From: XYD12-FULL-36-8 sp964613805
GTDB taxonomy: Bacteria > Bacteroidota > Ignavibacteria > Ignavibacteriales > Ignavibacteriaceae
Length of the DNA stretch: 64,000 nucleotides
NCBI GenBank assembly: GCA_964613805.1
Contig: CAZTJF010000002.1
Span: 186,001-250,000, forward strand
Direction: 5' to 3'
Position 1 is the stretch's first letter, and every line of letters starts with the position of its first letter. A program made the position numbers and the translations under genes. The notes under the pieces are model-generated. The model did no database searches and was not told the origin of the DNA. It was given only the letters and a program-made list of their open reading frames with translations. Below, piece after piece: positions 8,144 to 17,931 of the stretch.

Positions 8144-9574
8144 TTAATTCAACCTCTTTAGAACTATTCTATTATTCATTAATCTGCCCTCAATAGTTTT
8201 GTTGTCGGCAATTGGTGCTTCACTGCCTTTGCTAAATATTTTAAACATAAATGACGGCAGTCCCTTATCTATTAAGTATCGTACAACATAAATTGCTCTT
8301 TGCTGTGCCAATGCCTTCAGCGAATCCGGATCGCCATTGTTATCCGTGTAACTTTCAACTGACCATTTGATAAAAGGATCTTCAATTAAGAATTCGGCGA
8401 TTTTATCAAGCTCTTCATAAGCAGTTGGTTTGATATCAGCACCTCGAAATTCAAACAGATTAATTCCTTCAAGGATTATAGTTTTTGTTAAACTTGTATC
8501 AACTGCTTCAAGAGTATCAGGACAGCCGTCATCATCTTGAAATCCATTGAAAGTTTCAGGTTGGTCGGGACATTTATCAATTTCATCCGGAATTCCATCA
8601 TTATCTCTATCAGTTAAATTTTGCAAGTTGCTCAAAATATCCGGGCAGCCGTCATCATCTTGAAATCCATTATAGTTTTCCGGTTCATTCGGACATTTAT
8701 CTAAATTATCAGGTATCCCATCGTTGTCATTATCTAAATCGGGACAGCCATCATCATCTTCAAAACCATCATAATCTTCTTTCTCGTTAGGACATTTATC
8801 CCTGACATCTGGAATTCTATCTCTATCATTATCATAGTCTGGACAGCCATCATGATCTTCAAATCCATCATAATCTTCAGGGTTCGATGGGCAATTATCT
8901 TCCGAATCTGGAATTCCATCTCCATCAAAATCTTTTTTGCTAAACAGCGATAAGGAAATTCCTATTTTTCCCGTGTAATAAAAATCGTTGAAACTGCCTT
9001 TAGTTACATCATCAAGATTATCGGTTTGCGGGAAATGAAATCCAGCACTGACAAAAATGCTCAACACATCTTGTAAAATAATACGTGTCCCAATTTCCGC
9101 ATCATAAGCAATTGCTGTACGCGGATAAACTCCATTCATATTATTCACTAAGCGTTTTCCATCCTTATCCTTAGGGCTGAGCCATAAATTTGAAACCCCT
9201 CCATAAACATAAGGGAATACCTTATTACTGAATGAATAACCGGCTGTGAGACCACCGCTCAAAAAAATCAGATCAGTTTTAAATTCTGAGGGGCTTTTAA
9301 GATTATCTTGACCTTTAAGATTTTTTCCTCCGAACGAAAATCTAAACCCGTATATTGTTGGAGAATATGATGGGAAAAAATATTCCACCATACCGGCAGC
9401 GCCAAGTCCGATTTTAAAGTCCTTGTAATCAGTTTCTCCCACAGTCAAAACACCAACAAGTGAAATTGGTACGGTTCCAGAAAAATTATGATACCGTCGG
9501 GTGTTTTTTTCTTGTGGCTTAATAAAAGCGAGAGTAAAAATTGATATTAAAAATATTTTCGTTAGGATTCGCAA
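8144..9574 (-). CDS. OmpA-family outer-membrane protein with thrombospondin type 3 repeats
   Basis: 476 residues. Signal peptide at 1-20. A beta-barrel-like N-terminal half (about 25-210) carries 'GVSNLWLSPKD'-type strands. Four calcium-binding TSP3 repeats of the pattern D-x-D-x-D-G-I-P-D...C-P...DGCPD run from about 215 to 350. A C-terminal OmpA domain (about 365-476) includes 'VESYTDNNGDPDSLKALAQQR', the peptidoglycan-binding helix region. This architecture links the outer membrane to the cell wall and is common in Bacteroidota. It stands alone on the minus strand, with 498 bp of non-coding DNA upstream and a terminator inside the convergent gene. Confidence 0.9.
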   Translation of the reverse strand: MRILTKIFLISIFTLAFIKPQEKNTRRYHNFSGTVPISLVGVLTVGETDYKDFKIGLGAAGMVEYFFPSYSPTIYGFRFSFGGKNLKGQDNLKSPSEFKTDLIFLSGGLTAGYSFSNKVFPYVYGGVSNLWLSPKDKDGKRLVNNMNGVYPRTAIAYDAEIGTRIILQDVLSIFVSAGFHFPQTDNLDDVTKGSFNDFYYTGKIGISLSLFSKKDFDGDGIPDSEDNCPSNPEDYDGFEDHDGCPDYDNDRDRIPDVRDKCPNEKEDYDGFEDDDGCPDLDNDNDGIPDNLDKCPNEPENYNGFQDDDGCPDILSNLQNLTDRDNDGIPDEIDKCPDQPETFNGFQDDDGCPDTLEAVDTSLTKTIILEGINLFEFRGADIKPTAYEELDKIAEFLIEDPFIKWSVESYTDNNGDPDSLKALAQQRAIYVVRYLIDKGLPSFMFKIFSKGSEAPIADNKTIEGRLMNNRIVLKRLN

Positions 9575-10072
9575 AATCTGTATCCAGAATGAATGAATAA
9601 TTCTACTAGTAAACCAAAATTCAGGAGAAAAATAAAATTCTGATAATTAAATTATGAATATGTTGCCAAAAAGCATACCATTATTTCTAAAATTTTCGTA
9701 AAGAACTCAAATTTAATTTTGAATCATAAAATTTTCGGTATGAAAAAATTATTAGTTATAGCAGACTTAATTTCAACATTCACCTCTGTTTCTCAACCGA
9801 AATGCAATTTGATCAAGCGGCATTTACTTGTGTTAGGCAAAAATTATATGTCTATTATTTGTATTATACTTGAAAAATGCAATAAACTTCAATTTCCTTA
9901 ACAATTCAAACGGCATATAAATTGTTATTTCCGACAAGTAAAATATTCACTTAAATGAAGAAAAGAAGCAGAAAATTTTACGAAAAACAAAGAAAGTAAT
10001 TCGAGCGATACAAAACGACCTTAAGAATTACAATTATTTACAGTTCCCAAAAAAATTTTCACGGAGTTTTTA
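9575..10072. other. Non-coding gap, no gene recognised
   Basis: This 498-bp AT-rich stretch lies between two divergent genes and should hold the promoters of both. A frame at 9719-9901 with a signal-peptide-like start (ATG 9740) is present but has no recognisable body or ribosome-binding site. A 14-codon basic peptide frame at 9955-9999 is also too weak to call. No stable hairpin, tRNA or repeat was seen. Confidence 0.6.
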
Positions 10073-10606
10073 ATGAATCTTGCAAAAATTGGTTTTTTGG
10101 AAAGTTTAACTTTAGATGAAACCAGCGGAGTAATGGGTGCAATTTTAGTAACCGATAGTGAAACTAAACCATTGGAGTTTAGAGTAACCGCTCCAATTAA
10201 AACAACGAATTTCCAAAAAACCCTTTATGGTGATGTTTTAATGGAGCATGTTTTAGTTGAGCTGATTGCTTTACCATTAATTAGTGCACTCAATGAAGAA
10301 CTCGACCTGATTCTGGTGAAAGATGCATTATTCTTGGGTGCAAACAATAAACAGGGAATCAGACTAATTCACATTTTTGCACAAGATAATCAACAACCTA
10401 TTCCTCAGAAAGGTGCTGAAGAACTAAAACCACATAAAGCAAATGGACAAAAGGTTTTTATACAAACCTCACCAAAATATGAAGCTGAACTTCCGCAAAT
10501 TAGAGATTTATTAAATTCGATCTCCGAACAAAGAAACTTCCTGGAGCCATTCAGCAGACTTAAATTAGCATGTGAACAAGTTCATCTTCAGAAAACCAAT
10601 GAATAG
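10073..10606 (+). CDS. Protein of unknown function, first gene of the SNF2-like operon
   Basis: 177 residues, no signal peptide, mixed alpha/beta composition. It opens 'MNLAKIGFLESLTLDETSGVMGAILVTDSETKPLEFRVTAPIK', a beta-rich start, and has an acidic middle and a helical C-terminus. I do not recognise a family. It is preceded by a CGGAG ribosome-binding site and ends 5 bp before the large SNF2-like gene, so the two are almost surely co-translated. A physical partner or regulator of the large protein is the simplest reading, but nothing in the sequence states a biochemical role. Confidence 0.7.
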   Translation: MNLAKIGFLESLTLDETSGVMGAILVTDSETKPLEFRVTAPIKTTNFQKTLYGDVLMEHVLVELIALPLISALNEELDLILVKDALFLGANNKQGIRLIHIFAQDNQQPIPQKGAEELKPHKANGQKVFIQTSPKYEAELPQIRDLLNSISEQRNFLEPFSRLKLACEQVHLQKTNE

Positions 10607-10611
10607 AATAG

Positions 10612-13479
10612 ATGTACAAAAAATTACGCAAGTCTGTTGCAGAAGTAATTTCAACAGTTGGGAATCCAGAACAATTTGAATGGGGTAAATGGCTTAAAGA
10701 ACCACAAGTTTATTTAGAGAAGTTTCCTAAACCGCGAATAGATATAAAAAACGTGGAGCACTTCGGTGAATTTAATTTACCATCGCTCTATCAAGTAAAA
10801 AAATTCACACTAACTAAATTCAAAGTTTCAGAAGGAATAAAAAATGTTGTTGTAAACAAAAGAAAAACATTCAAGGTTTTTTTCTCCTTCACCAAACCCT
10901 ATCATCAAAATATAACTATCTTTGATTCGAACACAGTAAGACTTCTTTTCCAATTATCCATCCTTCATAAGAATAAGGATTTATTCATACGGACAATTCT
11001 GGATAAGCAAGAAACTACGACAAATCGCATTCCTAAATGTTTTTCAAAGAAAATTGGTGAAGTTAAAGTTAATGTGAGCGCACATAAACCAGACATTAAA
11101 AAGTATAAACCAACAAAACATGATTGCTTACTAAATAAACCCGAATGCTCAGATTATAAAATAGAACTTCCATCACCTTTACCTGCCAATAAAATTTTTG
11201 ACTTAAATGTTCTTAAAAATAAAACAAATAAAAAATATCTTGCTCTTTCTTTTAACAAACTTGAGAAGAAGCCATCGCTTAAAAATATTCCTGTAATAAC
11301 TCTTGATGAACTAAAAGCACAATTAGAAAAATCCGCTGAAAAGAAAATATTATTTTATCAGGTGGAACAACTAAATGAGAAAACCAAGCAATATCGGATA
11401 AAAACGAAGCAGTTAGATAAAACCAATATCCCTCTATATCATTTAAAGAATCTTCAAGTTAAACAAGCAAAACCCAAACCTCTAAAGTTTCGTCCATTAG
11501 AAAATATAGATGTTAGTTCTAAAAATCTTCTTTCAGAATGTACGACTAAGTTAAAAGTTAGTAACCCTGGAATATTGAATGAACTCAATCCTCCGCAGAT
11601 TAAAACTGTAAAAAGGAAAAATCCTAAGGTTAAGTTTAAAAAGGAATCTCCGGCTGCAAAACCTCAAGTAATTAAAGAGCGTAAAGCAATAAAATGGGAA
11701 AATGTCGAATCAGATTTCAATCATCTCTTTACTTATCAAAAGGAAGGAGTTAAACTTCTGCTTACTAATGCTAATTCATTGCTTTGCGATGAATTGGGAA
11801 TTGATAAAAAAGATCAGGCAATTCTGGCTTTAAATGCAGCAATAAAACAGGGGGTAATTAAAAATGCACTAATTGTTTGTCCAAATTCACATATTGGAAG
11901 CCACAAAGTAGGTGAGAAAATTGATAATTCAAGCGGATGGGAAGATCAGATTTATCGAACAAACCCAAATCTTCAGATGATTACAATTGGAAGCGGTAAA
12001 GAATTTGAAAATGCAGATCCCACCAGCGGTAATGTAATTTATATTACGAATTATAAAACCCTGGTAGAATTGTCAACCGATTCTGCATATGAACATTTTA
12101 ACAAAAATATTGAGTGTTTGATATTAGATGAAGCTCAATATTTATTGAACGGCGATATTCAGTCGGAGCAGTTATTTAATTTTCCAGAATCTAGATATCG
12201 TTGGATACTTTCAAGCTTACCGCCTCAAATAATTGAGGATAGACTTATTCCAAAATTAGCAAACCATTTAGTGACGTTTGAAAAACTTGATAGCTCGTTA
12301 TATCGAACAAAAGCAATTTTAAGCAGTGACTTGCCATCCGTTATAAGAAATGATTTTTGGCATGATCTTGATTTGGAACAATCTCAAGAATATGAAAACA
12401 CATTACTTCAAGGACGGAAGAGAATTATTGATTTAATTAAAGGTGGAAACCCCTTTATTATTCAATCGAATATTTTCACTTTGATTCATCAAATAAAACA
12501 AGTAGGGAATTTTTCAACTCATAAAGAAACAAGCCCGAAAACGGAACTTTTACTTGACCAGCTCGAGTCAATAATCGCATCAGGTCAAAAGAGTATTATT
12601 TTTTCACAATACGATAAACAGGGTATTCAAAAAATCGAACAACTTCTGAAACATAATCAAATACGTTATGTTCGTTATCAGTCCGGTATGCCGTTGAAAG
12701 AACTTGAGAATTCAGCTAATGCCTTTAAGAATGAATCAAAAATTAGTGTAATGCTTGCAGGACTTACAGCCGCAAGTGTAAAAATAAAAATTCCAGAAGC
12801 ATCATATTTAATTCATTTTGATCAATGGTGGAATCCAACCAACCAATGGCAATACGAGGATAAATCACTCCATAATGATAACCTCAATCAGTCTTTTGAA
12901 AGTGTAAATGTGATTAATTATTTCAGCAATAATTCTGTCGAGTTAAATATCAGATCTACGCTTACAAAAAAAGGATTAGTAACAAAAAATCTAATTGAAT
13001 TTTTGCCCAATGAGACAATTTATGGTTTAATAACTAATGAAGATTGGCTGCATATTCTTGGTATAGAACCTCCAAAATCACGTAAAAATCAAATGCCTGA
13101 TATTTCTGAACTAAGTAGTAAGTTAACAGAATTTTCAATAGATGAGATAGGGCAAAAAGCGAAAACATTATTTAACAAGATTGGATACAAAAATCTGACA
13201 ATAAAACCAGATGCTGAACATGGTGAACTTACGATTTACGGAATTGCACAGAAAGGATTATCCGAAATTAAGTCCGCAGTTTTATGTCTGCCGTTTACAA
13301 TGAATGAAATAGAACCAGTGAAAAGTTTCATTAAGAAAAATTCTAAAAATAACAGCAGATTGTTTATAATCTGTTCGGAGGAAATATTAAACTACGTTTC
13401 AAAAACTCCGCAAGACAAAATAGTTTATATCGGTCAAAAGATGTTCGCCAACTATTTATCACTTTTTAACATAAGTTAA
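10612..13479 (+). CDS. Large SNF2-like protein with degenerate ATPase motifs
   Basis: 955 residues. Residues 1-350 are lysine-rich and unrecognised. Residues ~370-790 follow the SNF2 helicase fold in order: 'FTYQKEGVKLLL' (Q/Ia region), 'LLCDELGIDKKD' (391-401) where 'LADDMGLGKT' is expected, 'LILDEAQ' (503-509, motif II kept), 'WILSSLPP' (motif III position), 'SIIFSQY' (661-667, motif IV) and 'SYLIHFDQWWNP' (731-742, motif V). At the motif VI position 'YEDKSLHND' replaces the arginine-bearing 'DRAHRIGQ'. The Walker A GKT and the arginine finger are thus both missing, so ATP hydrolysis is unlikely. Residues ~845-955 resemble an Mrr-type nuclease fold, also without its D/ExK residues. It overlaps the convergent solute-binding gene by 4 bp. 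DNA-binding or scaffold function is inferred. Confidence 0.7.
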   Translation: MYKKLRKSVAEVISTVGNPEQFEWGKWLKEPQVYLEKFPKPRIDIKNVEHFGEFNLPSLYQVKKFTLTKFKVSEGIKNVVVNKRKTFKVFFSFTKPYHQNITIFDSNTVRLLFQLSILHKNKDLFIRTILDKQETTTNRIPKCFSKKIGEVKVNVSAHKPDIKKYKPTKHDCLLNKPECSDYKIELPSPLPANKIFDLNVLKNKTNKKYLALSFNKLEKKPSLKNIPVITLDELKAQLEKSAEKKILFYQVEQLNEKTKQYRIKTKQLDKTNIPLYHLKNLQVKQAKPKPLKFRPLENIDVSSKNLLSECTTKLKVSNPGILNELNPPQIKTVKRKNPKVKFKKESPAAKPQVIKERKAIKWENVESDFNHLFTYQKEGVKLLLTNANSLLCDELGIDKKDQAILALNAAIKQGVIKNALIVCPNSHIGSHKVGEKIDNSSGWEDQIYRTNPNLQMITIGSGKEFENADPTSGNVIYITNYKTLVELSTDSAYEHFNKNIECLILDEAQYLLNGDIQSEQLFNFPESRYRWILSSLPPQIIEDRLIPKLANHLVTFEKLDSSLYRTKAILSSDLPSVIRNDFWHDLDLEQSQEYENTLLQGRKRIIDLIKGGNPFIIQSNIFTLIHQIKQVGNFSTHKETSPKTELLLDQLESIIASGQKSIIFSQYDKQGIQKIEQLLKHNQIRYVRYQSGMPLKELENSANAFKNESKISVMLAGLTAASVKIKIPEASYLIHFDQWWNPTNQWQYEDKSLHNDNLNQSFESVNVINYFSNNSVELNIRSTLTKKGLVTKNLIEFLPNETIYGLITNEDWLHILGIEPPKSRKNQMPDISELSSKLTEFSIDEIGQKAKTLFNKIGYKNLTIKPDAEHGELTIYGIAQKGLSEIKSAVLCLPFTMNEIEPVKSFIKKNSKNNSRLFIICSEEILNYVSKTPQDKIVYIGQKMFANYLSLFNIS

Positions 13480-15140
13480 TTTCCGTTACTTTTAATTTTC
13501 CACTCCCAACAATGTTGTATTGCCCCTAATGGATTAATATTGATATTCTCTATTCTTGAATTATAAGCTGTCTTTACGTCGAGCCAATAAAGAAACGTAA
13601 CAGGTTCATTTTCGTGAAGGATTTGTTGAATCTTTTTGTAGATGATTTTTTGATTCTCAATATTCTTTTCTTTTTCCAAATCAATTAAAAGTGCATCCGT
13701 TTCCTTACTATTAAAACTCGAAAAATTAAAAGGGCTTCTATTAAAATCAGAATGCCAGTAAGGTTGAATATCAAGTGGTATCGGAATTGTCCAGCCAGCC
13801 ATCCATGCATCTAATTCTCGTTGAAAAAGATTACTTATAAAGGCATTCATTTCCATTATTTCGATGGTAACATCAATGCCAATTGCTTTAAGATTATTTT
13901 TAACTACTGTGGCAGCATATGTCCGTCGCGGGTTACCTGACCCGATATAAATCTTAAATGAAAACTCCTCATTATTTTTATCAACTATTCCATCTCGATC
14001 GGTATCAACCCATCCTTCGCCTGTTAATAACTCTTTCGCTTTAGAGGGCATGTATTCATAAGGGGCTAAATCTTTATTGTAATAACCAGAAAAAATCGGT
14101 GAGACGGGACCAAAACACAACTTGCCAAATCCCTGCAAATATTCGGCAAGAATTTCCTGCCTGTTTATTGCATAACTTAAAGCTTTCCGAATGTTAGCGT
14201 TGCCAAAAAACTTGTGTGGTTTAATCGTCTTATTTTTTGAAAATAACTTGGGATCAATATTGTTCCAGCCGATGTAGTCGTAATCTCTTCCGGTTCTCGC
14301 TACTACTTTAATATGTCCTAACTTCTTTATCTCAGGTACGGCTTCGGTATTAATATCCTCAATTATGTCTATCTCCCCTTTTTTCAATTGAGTTAATCGC
14401 GAATTTTCATCTGGAACTACTTTGAAAATCAACTCCTTCACCATTGACTCTTCAAAGAGGAAAGAATTGGGCATCGCTTTCAAAATGATTGCCTCATTCT
14501 TTTTCCAGTTTGATAATGTATAAGGGCCATTAGTTACCACATTATTTCCAAAATTAGTTGTGCCTAAATCCTTTCTCTGAATTTTTGATAGGACATGTTT
14601 GGGAAGAATCGGCATATCAACATCAAACAAACTCGGCTTTGTACCCGGTTTGAAATTAATTTTAAGTTTTAAAGGAGACAAAATTTCAAAGGTCTTAGTA
14701 AGATATATATGCTCATCTTTTTCTAAAAACATGTTATCGTAACTGCCAAAAAATTTGCTGCTAACCTGGGGATCAGAATATAAATCAAATGAAAACACCA
14801 CATCTTCGGCAGTCAGTTTAGTGTCATCAGACCAAAATAGATTTTCCCGTAGATCAAAAGTGATAGAGGTTGAGTCGTTGTTCCATTCCCATTTTTCTGC
14901 AAGTAATGGAGAGGACTTAAGATCTGAAAGCGAATCATCCCAATCATGTTTTACCAAACCCAAATAGATTAGCTCATTTATTTGAGCTTCTGTTAAGCTT
15001 ACAGAAAAAAGTGGATTTAGGGTTTCTGCGTCCGAAGCAATACCAATAACCACTCTTTCATTATGAATGGATTTCTCCGTCTCGCAATTCCAGAAAATAA
15101 CTGATGACGCTATGAATACTATGAGGAAGATTTTTTTCAT
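13476..15140 (-). CDS. Family 5 extracellular solute-binding lipoprotein (peptide/nickel type)
   Basis: 554 residues. The N-terminus is a lipoprotein signal (MKKIFLIVFIASSVIFWNC) with Cys19 as the lipidation site. The body has the SBP_bac_5 pattern: 'IASDAETLNPLF', 'FDLRENLFWSDDTKLTAEDVVFSF', 'NGPYTLSNWKKNEAIIL', 'IRKALSYAINRQEILAEYLQGFG', and a C-terminal 'DALLIDLEKEKN' helix. An EF-hand-like loop 'DTDRDGIVDKNNEE' sits in the middle. These proteins capture oligopeptides or nickel complexes for ABC importers. No permease or ATPase genes are adjacent, so it is an orphan here. The 3' end overlaps the SNF2-like gene by 4 bp. Confidence 0.9.
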   Translation of the reverse strand: MKKIFLIVFIASSVIFWNCETEKSIHNERVVIGIASDAETLNPLFSVSLTEAQINELIYLGLVKHDWDDSLSDLKSSPLLAEKWEWNNDSTSITFDLRENLFWSDDTKLTAEDVVFSFDLYSDPQVSSKFFGSYDNMFLEKDEHIYLTKTFEILSPLKLKINFKPGTKPSLFDVDMPILPKHVLSKIQRKDLGTTNFGNNVVTNGPYTLSNWKKNEAIILKAMPNSFLFEESMVKELIFKVVPDENSRLTQLKKGEIDIIEDINTEAVPEIKKLGHIKVVARTGRDYDYIGWNNIDPKLFSKNKTIKPHKFFGNANIRKALSYAINRQEILAEYLQGFGKLCFGPVSPIFSGYYNKDLAPYEYMPSKAKELLTGEGWVDTDRDGIVDKNNEEFSFKIYIGSGNPRRTYAATVVKNNLKAIGIDVTIEIMEMNAFISNLFQRELDAWMAGWTIPIPLDIQPYWHSDFNRSPFNFSSFNSKETDALLIDLEKEKNIENQKIIYKKIQQILHENEPVTFLYWLDVKTAYNSRIENININPLGAIQHCWEWKIKSNGN

Positions 15141-15285
15141 GCTGTCTGCCCTTTATTTGATCTCTAATTCAACTTATCAAATTGTATATTGAATTTACTT
15201 ATCTAATTTATAACTTGCCAGTAATAAATGAAACGATCAAAAGTAGGAATTGTTATCAATCTTTGTTTGGTGGGTTGATGAATGA

Positions 15286-15314
15286 TTTAAAACAAATCAG
15301 ATCTCATCTGATTT
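15286..15314 (-). terminator. Terminator of the TPR operon
   Basis: A perfect 9-bp stem (AAATCAGAT / ATCTGATTT) with a CTC loop has a T-rich tract on either side. It lies about 50 bp past the stop of the downstream TPR gene in the minus direction, where the tail reads GTTTTAAA. It also has a T-run on the plus strand, so it may work both ways. Confidence 0.7.
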
Positions 15315-15364
15315 TTTCCAGTGAGCGAAATAAATAATGAACAGTTTTATGGCAGCATTTGAGC

Positions 15365-16612
15365 TTAATTTGAATTTGCTTCTAACAATTCATCAATGTA
15401 AGACTTTGCTTTGATTAAATCGTAATAACCAATCGCTGACTTTCTAAGTTCTTCTGCTTCAAAAGATCTATTGGCTTTCTGATACGTTTTACTTAACTCT
15501 ACACTGCTTTCTGAATAGTTAAATTTATTCTCAAAATCTTCGTTAAGACGTAAACTGTTCTCAAGCATTTCGGCAGAAAGTTCAAAGTTTTCAAGGTTAT
15601 TTTGAATCATGCCTTTAATCTTATAAATATCTGCTATAGATAAAGTGTCATTTATTTTGTAGGCAAACTCTAGGGCTTTATCTGTAAATGCCTCAGCTAA
15701 ATCGGTATTGTTTAATTTTGTATATATGTACGCTTTACCAATATACCCAATAGCACAGTTGGACAAATATCCATAGGCAGTCGAGATATTAATGCTCGCA
15801 TCAAATTCTTCTATGGCTGCATGAAAATCATTCAGCTTAGTATAAAGCATTCCGATATTATGTCTAACACGAGCAACTCGTCTCGTATCCTTAAGTAAAA
15901 TACATTTTTGCAAAGCGTTTTTTAGATTCCACATTGCTTTTTTATGGTCACCGTGCATGCTAAAAATTATTCCAAGATTTATTTCAAACATTGATCTTAA
16001 TGATAAATCATCAGAATCCGGGATATATTGTAATCCTTTAGTGAAATGCTTTTCAGCTTGCAATAAATCACCCTGTTCACCGAAAATTGTTCCGAGCATA
16101 TTTTCACATTTTGCGTAACCGTGATAGTCCCCTTTTATCTGATAACACTCATAAGCTTTTTGCACATATCCAATACTTATCTCCCAATACGCCTGCGACC
16201 ATGCTATTTTTGCCAAAGCCAAATATGAATCAGCTTCAATAGAAGAATAATTTTTATTGCCGCCAATTTTAATTACTAAATCCTCACAAATTTCAGCCGC
16301 AATGTCTAATTCACCATTAAAAATCAATGGCTGACTCAAGTCGTGCATAAGCTTTAACAGGAATTCTTCCGAAATTCTATCTTCTGCAAAACTGATGATT
16401 GAGTGAACTAATTCTCTTCCTTTTACGCCATCGGTAATAATTGAATTTATCTGATTATAATTCATATTAAAAAAAATGGATTGTGCGTTGGTTTCTGATT
16501 TTCTTACTCGCTGAAGCGTTTTTGAAAATCCTTCAGCATCCTTCTTTCCAAGATAATTGCTTAAGATATTTTCAATATCTTTTACAAGAATGTCTGTTTG
16601 ATTTTGTTCCAT
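15365..16612 (-). CDS. TPR-repeat protein, paralogue 2
   Basis: 415 residues of tandem helix pairs. TPR consensus positions are seen from about residue 140 to 390 (for example 'AKCENMLGTIFGEQGDLLQAEKHF' and 'RHNIGMLYTKLNDFHAAIEEF'). The first ~110 residues are helical but not clear TPRs. No signal peptide or enzymatic domain is present, so it is probably a cytoplasmic protein-protein interaction scaffold. It is clearly related to the upstream TPR gene: both share the 'KC.NMLG.I.GE.G', 'NLGII..HGD' and 'IGML' positions, so they arose by tandem duplication. The gap between them is 40 bp. Confidence 0.75.
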   Translation of the reverse strand: MEQNQTDILVKDIENILSNYLGKKDAEGFSKTLQRVRKSETNAQSIFFNMNYNQINSIITDGVKGRELVHSIISFAEDRISEEFLLKLMHDLSQPLIFNGELDIAAEICEDLVIKIGGNKNYSSIEADSYLALAKIAWSQAYWEISIGYVQKAYECYQIKGDYHGYAKCENMLGTIFGEQGDLLQAEKHFTKGLQYIPDSDDLSLRSMFEINLGIIFSMHGDHKKAMWNLKNALQKCILLKDTRRVARVRHNIGMLYTKLNDFHAAIEEFDASINISTAYGYLSNCAIGYIGKAYIYTKLNNTDLAEAFTDKALEFAYKINDTLSIADIYKIKGMIQNNLENFELSAEMLENSLRLNEDFENKFNYSESSVELSKTYQKANRSFEAEELRKSAIGYYDLIKAKSYIDELLEANSN

Positions 16613-16652
16613 TAGTTTATCCCATCTTTCAAAAATATATTAACATTAATTG

Positions 16653-17891
16653 TTAAACTGTTGGCGATGATAACATTTCTTCAACTTGTTTGACGCGATC
16701 AGTTATGTCCAATTTCCGGTATTCACTCAAGGATTCTCTCAACATATTCTCTTTATCCGATGTTAATTCCATTTGCCCATACAAGTCGCCCAATTCCATT
16801 TTAGCTTCTGCAGTATTAAGAACATTATCTTTATTTTGATTTAACCTTATGCTCGAATACAAATAATTTTCAGCTTGCTTAAAATTATTCGTCTTTCTTT
16901 CAATGATACTTTTAGTACGGTAAACATCAGCGATGGAAAGCTTATCATCAATAACGTGACTTACTTCTAATGCTTTATCTGCAAATGCTAAAGCCGCTTC
17001 ACAATTTCCCATTGCTAAAAGAATGTTCGCTTTGCTTAAATAAGAAAGAGCAAGAACAGGCATCAATTTATTCTTAAGTGATATTTCAATACATAAATCA
17101 ATTTCTTTTAAAGCAGCATCGTTCTCATTTTTATTAAAGAGAAGCATACCGATATTTTGCCTTAGTTCTGCAATTCTTCGATAGTTTTGAATTGATTCAA
17201 AGTAGCGTAAAGCTTTTTCAAAATAAGCAGCCGCCTGAGCATAATCTCCATGAATATTTAAAATTATACCAAGGTTTGAGTGAACTGATGCCTCGAGTTC
17301 TTTCTGTTCTCTGCTGTCTAAAAGTTCCAAACATTTTTCAAAATGTTCTTTTGCCTTAAGAGTATTTCCCTTTTCTCCATAAATTACTCCGAGCATATTT
17401 TGACACTTTGAGCATCCACTTTTATCATCATTCTTAGAGAATAAATCATCAGCTTTTTCTAATGCTTCAATACTTTTATTCCAATTGGCTCTTCTGCTGA
17501 AAACATCGGATAAAAGAAGAAAAGCTTCCGCCTGCTGTACTTCATTCAAGTTTTGCTTCAGAAGCTTATGCAGTATTTCGAAGGCAAAGCTTAGTTTACC
17601 ATTCGAGATACACAATTGAGCAAGATTTTTTAACAAGTCTAAATACTTTTCTTTTGGAAGAGTTTTTTGAGCAAAGGTAATAGTTCTGTCAATCTGCATT
17701 CTGTCTCTGCCAAAACTATACTTAATTTTTAATTGCTGAGCATAAAATTTATTGATTAACTGTGACGTATCACTCTTTGCTGCGTTTTTCACTTCAAACT
17801 TGCTAATGAAGTTTATAAGTTCATTTTCTTCAACATAGCTGCTCAATAAATTTTTAATAGTTTCGATGAACTTATTTTTCTGCTCTTCCAT
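16653..17891 (-). CDS. TPR-repeat protein, paralogue 1
   Basis: 412 residues with the same plan as its neighbour. A helical N-terminal part (about 1-120) begins 'EEQKNKFIETIKNLLSSYVEENELINFI', matching the 'ILSNYLGKKDAEGF' start of the paralogue. A TPR array follows over roughly 130-400. In family terms it is close to TPR regulators of the Rap/PlcR or LuxR-less type, but no DNA-binding or phosphatase domain is seen. It is preceded by the small lipoprotein gene (40 bp gap) and followed by paralogue 2, and the terminator at 15286-15314 closes the unit. Confidence 0.75.
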   Translation of the reverse strand: MEEQKNKFIETIKNLLSSYVEENELINFISKFEVKNAAKSDTSQLINKFYAQQLKIKYSFGRDRMQIDRTITFAQKTLPKEKYLDLLKNLAQLCISNGKLSFAFEILHKLLKQNLNEVQQAEAFLLLSDVFSRRANWNKSIEALEKADDLFSKNDDKSGCSKCQNMLGVIYGEKGNTLKAKEHFEKCLELLDSREQKELEASVHSNLGIILNIHGDYAQAAAYFEKALRYFESIQNYRRIAELRQNIGMLLFNKNENDAALKEIDLCIEISLKNKLMPVLALSYLSKANILLAMGNCEAALAFADKALEVSHVIDDKLSIADVYRTKSIIERKTNNFKQAENYLYSSIRLNQNKDNVLNTAEAKMELGDLYGQMELTSDKENMLRESLSEYRKLDITDRVKQVEEMLSSPTV

Positions 17892-17931
17892 TTTCGTACT
17901 CCAATAATAATGCTACTATATATTACTCGTC

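Noticed and set aside
9719..9901. 60-codon frame with a signal-peptide-like segment
   Set aside because: No ribosome-binding site, odd composition after residue 25 and no recognisable body; treated as chance or a decayed gene.
9955..9999. 14-codon basic peptide frame (MKKRSRKFYEKQRK)
   Set aside because: Too short and without a ribosome-binding site or neighbour that explains it.
13350..13400. Hairpin CAGATT/AATCTG near the end of the SNF2-like gene as a terminator
   Set aside because: Short stem and no convincing T-tract on either strand.
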